7,435 nt of DNA from Microcaldota archaeon (GTDB lineage Archaea; Micrarchaeota; Micrarchaeia; Norongarragalinales; UBA8480). Position 1 is the first letter of the stretch; each line of letters begins with the position of its first letter. The DNA lies in contig JAUYPK010000034.1 in the NCBI GenBank assembly GCA_030697615.1, positions 1-7,435 of the forward strand. The letters run 5' to 3'. The notes under the pieces were generated by a model. The model was not told the origin of the DNA. It was given only the letters and a program-made list of their open reading frames with translations, and ran no database searches. The position numbers and the translations under genes were made by a program. Below, piece by piece: positions 5,016 to 7,435 of the stretch.

Positions 5016-5411
5016 ATGGTTAAGATAATAAGTATGTCACTGGGCAGCGATTTGCTTAGCGAACTAGATGAATTACAAAAGACGTATAAATTTAGCGGGA
5101 GGAGCGAAGCTATTCGGTCAGCTATACGTTTGCTTGCAAGTGAGAACCTAGCCCTTTCTCAGATAAATGGGTCTATAGATGCGTGTATAGTGATTGTATA
5201 CCCTGAAAAATCTACAAGCAAAATTTTCCAAACAATGCATCGTTTTCAGCGGCTTGTAAAAAGTCAGGTGCACTATCACCTTGGAACGCATAAGTGCCTC
5301 GAGATGTTTGTTCTCCACGGTGAAGCGCGCGATATAGAAACTATAACTCGGGCGTTGAAAAAAGAAAAAATCTACAATGCAAAACTAATAATGCTTGGAA
5401 ACCAGAATTAG
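5016..5411 (+). CDS. nikR: NikR-type metal-responsive ribbon-helix-helix repressor
   Basis: This 131-residue protein has the standard NikR length and layout. Residues 1-45 form the ribbon-helix-helix domain: strand KIISMSLG, then helices with FSGRSEAIRSAIR (26-38). The C-terminal half is the ACT-like metal-binding domain. The four nickel ligands of E. coli NikR (H76, H87, H89, C95) line up with H75, H86, H88 and C94 here, with identical spacing, in MHRFQ and VHYHLGTHKCLE. NikR represses nickel uptake genes when nickel is plentiful. Here it is divergent from a ZIP transporter whose promoter carries an inverted repeat, so that transporter is the likely target. Its 3' end overlaps the end of the convergent isomerase gene by 27 bases. 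The ion sensed in this organism could differ from nickel. Confidence 0.92.
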   Translation: MVKIISMSLGSDLLSELDELQKTYKFSGRSEAIRSAIRLLASENLALSQINGSIDACIVIVYPEKSTSKIFQTMHRFQRLVKSQVHYHLGTHKCLEMFVLHGEARDIETITRALKKEKIYNAKLIMLGNQN

Positions 5412-6437
5412 TTGCCGCTTGGTTTCTTTTTTGTAATCCTCGACATTTGGCTGGTCAAATGGGGTTACGTTGAGCAAATGCGCCAATAGTATCACCGTAA
5501 CCATTTGCACTTGCATGTATTCCCCAATTTCCTCTTCGCTTAATTCACTGAACTTAATTTCAACAAATGGACGCTTGTAAACTGCAAGTATTTTTTTGAA
5601 ACCAGATGCAATTGCGCTTACAACTTCCACTGTTTGTTTTCCGCGTATTTCTGGAACAATATCTGCAGCTTTTTTCACCAGCGAAATTGCGAACCCCTTT
5701 TGCTTTTCAACTTCTACTACGCTGTACAGCCGATTGTTTTTTCCGCCGAAGTACAACTGCGCTTGGGAATGGAGGTCAACAGCAGTTGCAACAATTGGCG
5801 TGATTCCCTCGTGGACCGTTTTTCCTTGCAAGTTCAACTCTTTGCCAATGCTCTCCCCTAGGAGCTGGCGATACCATTTGCCGAGGCTTTCCAAGTTGTT
5901 TGCGAAGAAGAAATGTTCGTGTAAATGTTTTCCGTTTTTGTGGTGCAAGTAAAGCAACGTCGCCATGACAAGCGCGGGGTTTTGCTTCCAGTTAAGTGAA
6001 AGTGAGGCAAGTGCACCGCGTTTAGCACCTTTGGCTAGCTTTTCAACATCTATGCCCATCACGGCTAATGGAAAAAGACCAACATTTGAAAAAACCGAGT
6101 ACCTGCCACCAGCAGCATAGGGAATCTCCAAGTGTTTAAACGTCGAACTAATCGCTAAGTTGTGCAACGGCGAACCACTACTAGAAATAACAACTACATT
6201 GACGCCTTTTTTGTAAACAGTTTGGAAATTAGCAATTGTCTCGGTCGTATTACCAGACTTGGAAATCACAATTAACAACGTTTTAGCCGCCAATGTATTT
6301 TGCATTGCATTTTTCACAGCTGCCAGCGAATCAGCGTCAATTGCATCAAGCCACAGTAGTTTCTTTTTTGAAAGCAAGTTGTAATGCTTTCCTTTTACCG
6401 CTTCAAACACAGCTTGTGCAGTAAACTTCCTCAGCAT
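5385..6437 (-). CDS. pgi: Glucose-6-phosphate isomerase, N-terminus missing
   Basis: Glucose-6-phosphate isomerase interconverts glucose 6-phosphate and fructose 6-phosphate in the cytoplasm. Conserved blocks are present in order: ISKSGNTTET (58-67, sugar phosphate binding), GGRYSVFSNVGL (110-121, family signature), LGESIGKELN (193-202, catalytic Glu195), DLHSQAQ (221-227, catalytic His223) and FDQPNVEDYKK (327-337, second signature with the catalytic Lys; Asn replaces the usual Gly). At 350 residues it is shorter than usual family members, and the first domain with the GIGGS-type phosphate loop is absent. In-frame sequence before ATG 6437 reaches TAG after 11 codons without family similarity. 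The gene therefore appears cut at its 5' end near 6430, where neighbouring sequence changes character. It is probably inactive unless the missing part is supplied elsewhere, or the join is an assembly error. Confidence 0.88.
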   Translation of the reverse strand: MLRKFTAQAVFEAVKGKHYNLLSKKKLLWLDAIDADSLAAVKNAMQNTLAAKTLLIVISKSGNTTETIANFQTVYKKGVNVVVISSSGSPLHNLAISSTFKHLEIPYAAGGRYSVFSNVGLFPLAVMGIDVEKLAKGAKRGALASLSLNWKQNPALVMATLLYLHHKNGKHLHEHFFFANNLESLGKWYRQLLGESIGKELNLQGKTVHEGITPIVATAVDLHSQAQLYFGGKNNRLYSVVEVEKQKGFAISLVKKAADIVPEIRGKQTVEVVSAIASGFKKILAVYKRPFVEIKFSELSEEEIGEYMQVQMVTVILLAHLLNVTPFDQPNVEDYKKETKRQLILVSKHY

Positions 6438-6581
6438 GTGCGCGCCGAACCGGCGTCCAGACCGACACTACTTCGATCCCATGAAGTGGTTGCAAAATGC
6501 GTTGACAATTACCACACGGGCGACGTTGCGTCATGATTACAGAGATAACGACTTTACACTCTATCTTTACAAGAAAAAGTG
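6438..6581. other. Junction region between truncated pgi and glycan genes
   Basis: These 144 bases separate the cut isomerase from the plus-strand glycan genes. A small hairpin CGCCG-AAC-CGGCG lies at 6443-6455, close to the cut. On the plus strand TTTACA (6553-6558) is about 27 bases before ATG 6582 and could be a weak TATA box. On the minus strand a 61-codon frame (6403-6588) contains two CxxC pairs but overlaps the pgi frame, so it is not called as a gene. I see no transposase, inverted terminal repeats or tRNA here. Confidence 0.4.
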
Positions 6582-7163
6582 ATGCCAATTACTTTTCGCA
6601 TAGACGATGTTAGTGTTAATACGCCACGAGAGGACGCGCTCCGGCTCGTCGCCGCCATTGCCGAGGCATGCCTGACCGCCGAGATCGTCCTCGCGGTCTC
6701 GCCACTCGTGCACGACGTCTCTGGCGAGGTGACGGCCGACCGGGGGAGGGCGTTTCCGCGCGTCCTCAACGCGATGAGTGACCACCGCCTCTTCTTCCAG
6801 GTCGCGCGGGCTGGCGTCCCCGCGTGGGTCGCCGACCTGAAGGCGTCGAGGCACAATGTGCGGACCGCGTCTCACGGACTCGTCCACGTCGACCACCGCC
6901 TCCTTGGCTGCGAGGCGCAGGAACTCAGCATCGTCACCTCCTGTTCACTCGTGAAAACGCAAACTTTCGTGCCGCCTTTTAACCACTGGAACAAAGACAC
7001 CGAGAATATCTGCCAAGAACACGAAATTGAATTGATAAAGTTTGAGTCTGGTTGGCGGCATGTGCGTTTTAATGCCTTTGATCCTAAGCACGATCTATAC
7101 TATCTACACACACACGACACGAATGCAGGTTGGTTGCGACAGTGGTTCAAAGGTGAAACGTGA
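6582..7163 (+). CDS. Polysaccharide deacetylase-like protein
   Basis: From ATG 6582 the protein is 193 residues (a GTG directly before would add one). It opens MPITFRIDDVS with an Asp-Asp pair (8-9), as in NodB-fold deacetylases. HGLVH (98-102) matches the HxxxH metal motif, FVPPFNHWN (129-137) the conserved proline loop, and YLHTHDT (174-180) a late histidine motif. These point to a metal-dependent sugar N- or O-deacetylase of the carbohydrate esterase 4 type. Its stop overlaps the start of a WbqC-like gene (GTGA), so both probably modify one surface glycan. There is no signal peptide, so it would act in the cytoplasm on precursors. Odd: bases 6622-6945 are about 70% GC while both ends are 35-45%, although the frame is continuous. 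The length is at the low end for this fold, so the catalytic state is uncertain. Confidence 0.75.
   Translation: MPITFRIDDVSVNTPREDALRLVAAIAEACLTAEIVLAVSPLVHDVSGEVTADRGRAFPRVLNAMSDHRLFFQVARAGVPAWVADLKASRHNVRTASHGLVHVDHRLLGCEAQELSIVTSCSLVKTQTFVPPFNHWNKDTENICQEHEIELIKFESGWRHVRFNAFDPKHDLYYLHTHDTNAGWLRQWFKGET
6622..6945. other. High-GC block inside the deacetylase gene
   Basis: Counting 60-base rows, GC is about 33% at 6541-6600, then 68-73% across 6661-6900, 58% at 6901-6960 and 45% then 40% over 6961-7080. The block covers residues about 14-121 of the deacetylase-like protein without breaking its frame. A switch this sharp suggests a recombinant gene or joined sequences of different origin. 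It also creates long spurious open frames on the minus strand. Confidence 0.6.
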
Positions 7164-7435
7164 TCGTGGCTATTCATCAGCCAAATTTCTTTCCATATGC
7201 CGGAGTCTTGGCGAAAGCACGTCGTTGTGATCGTTTTGTTGTTCTCACGCAGGCGCAGTATGCTCGTGGTAACTATCACAACCGTTTCCTCTTGGCCGAT
7301 CGGTGGTATACGCTGGCCGTGAACCAGTCTCTTGAGCCACTTGCGTGCAAGCGTTATTGTTCCGCGCAGGAGGATTGGGCGACGATCAAGAGGCGCCTCC
7401 CAGACTACGCTTCCGTCCTCTCGTTGTTCGATGAC
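7160..7435 (+). CDS. WbqC-like protein, C-terminus cut by window edge
   Basis: Starting at GTG 7160, which overlaps the previous stop as GTGA, the frame is open for 92 codons to the right edge. The start MIVAIHQPNFFPYAGVLAK is diagnostic of the WbqC-like family (consensus IHQPNxxPxxGxxxK), followed by CDRFVVLTQAQY and a QNR-like YHNRF segment and then WYTLAVN, all in family order. WbqC-like proteins are found in O-antigen and other surface-polysaccharide clusters; their biochemical role is poorly established, with a link to unusual sugar formation or transfer suggested by context. Pairing with a deacetylase-like gene supports a sugar-modification unit. More than half of the protein is probably missing. 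Its base composition (about 50% GC) differs from that of the archaeal-type genes on the left. Confidence 0.85.
   Translation, partial: MIVAIHQPNFFPYAGVLAKARRCDRFVVLTQAQYARGNYHNRFLLADRWYTLAVNQSLEPLACKRYCSAQEDWATIKRRLPDYASVLSLFDD

Noticed and set aside
5596..5952. Overlapping plus-strand frames of 65-118 codons
   Set aside because: They are antisense to conserved catalytic parts of glucose-6-phosphate isomerase and show no family-like sequence or start signals.
6554..6896. Two long minus-strand open frames opposite the deacetylase-like gene
   Set aside because: They arise from the high-GC block, where stop codons are rare. Their translations are Arg/Ser-rich low-complexity, while the plus-strand frame has clear family motifs and continues through AT-rich sequence.
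7042..7230. 62-codon plus-strand frame crossing the end of the deacetylase gene
   Set aside because: It overlaps both the deacetylase-like and the WbqC-like frames, which are joined by a GTGA overlap and carry recognisable motifs.

Overview
The window looks like a piece of an archaeal genome, most plausibly a small-genome DPANN-type lineage. This is an inference from four things: a run of genes with archaeal class III (prepilin-type) signal peptides of the Q-x-G-x-E and KG-FFFT kinds; TATA-like boxes centred about 27 bases upstream of several start codons, as expected for leaderless archaeal transcripts; tight packing with 4-base ATGA/GTGA overlaps; and very frequent N-x-S/T sequons in the predicted exported proteins. 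No rRNA or tRNA gene is present to confirm the taxonomy.

Region 1 (1-325, minus) is the start of a winged-helix-like protein that runs off the left edge. Region 2 (377-3298, minus) is a five-gene block of pilin-like proteins: two canonical small pilins (2888-3298 and 2310-2777), two medium pilin-like proteins (1810-2313 and 1384-1806) and a large cysteine-rich, sequon-rich one (377-1387). Between the two canonical pilins lies a short region with an exact 49-bp direct repeat that duplicates the 3' end of the first pilin, plus two GC-rich hairpins that share the same loop bases but have different, fully paired stems. One hairpin lies within the apparent N-terminal coding part of the second pilin.

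Region 3 (3325-4921, minus) holds a stand-alone RnfD/NqrB-type membrane protein downstream of a ZIP-family metal transporter. Region 4 (4922-5411) is a divergent promoter region followed by a plus-strand NikR-type metal-responsive repressor that keeps all four nickel-ligand positions. An inverted repeat straddles the TATA box of the ZIP gene, so the natural model is a self-contained metal-uptake switch: NikR-like sensor, ZIP importer, and possibly the RnfD-like protein as a passenger or partner.

Region 5 (5385-6437, minus) is glucose-6-phosphate isomerase lacking its N-terminal part. Its 5' end stops abruptly at about 6430, where base composition and gene content change. Region 6 (6438-7435, plus) carries a polysaccharide-deacetylase-like gene and the beginning of a WbqC-like gene, overlapping by GTGA. 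Such genes normally sit in surface-glycan clusters. The deacetylase gene has a sharply bounded ~320-bp block of about 70% GC between much more AT-rich ends. The junction near 6430 could be a real insertion or recombination point, or an assembly join; this cannot be settled from the sequence alone.

The least explained observations are the paired hairpin element with conserved loop in the pilin block, the NikR-ZIP-RnfD arrangement, and the truncated isomerase joined to a GC-mosaic glycan gene.
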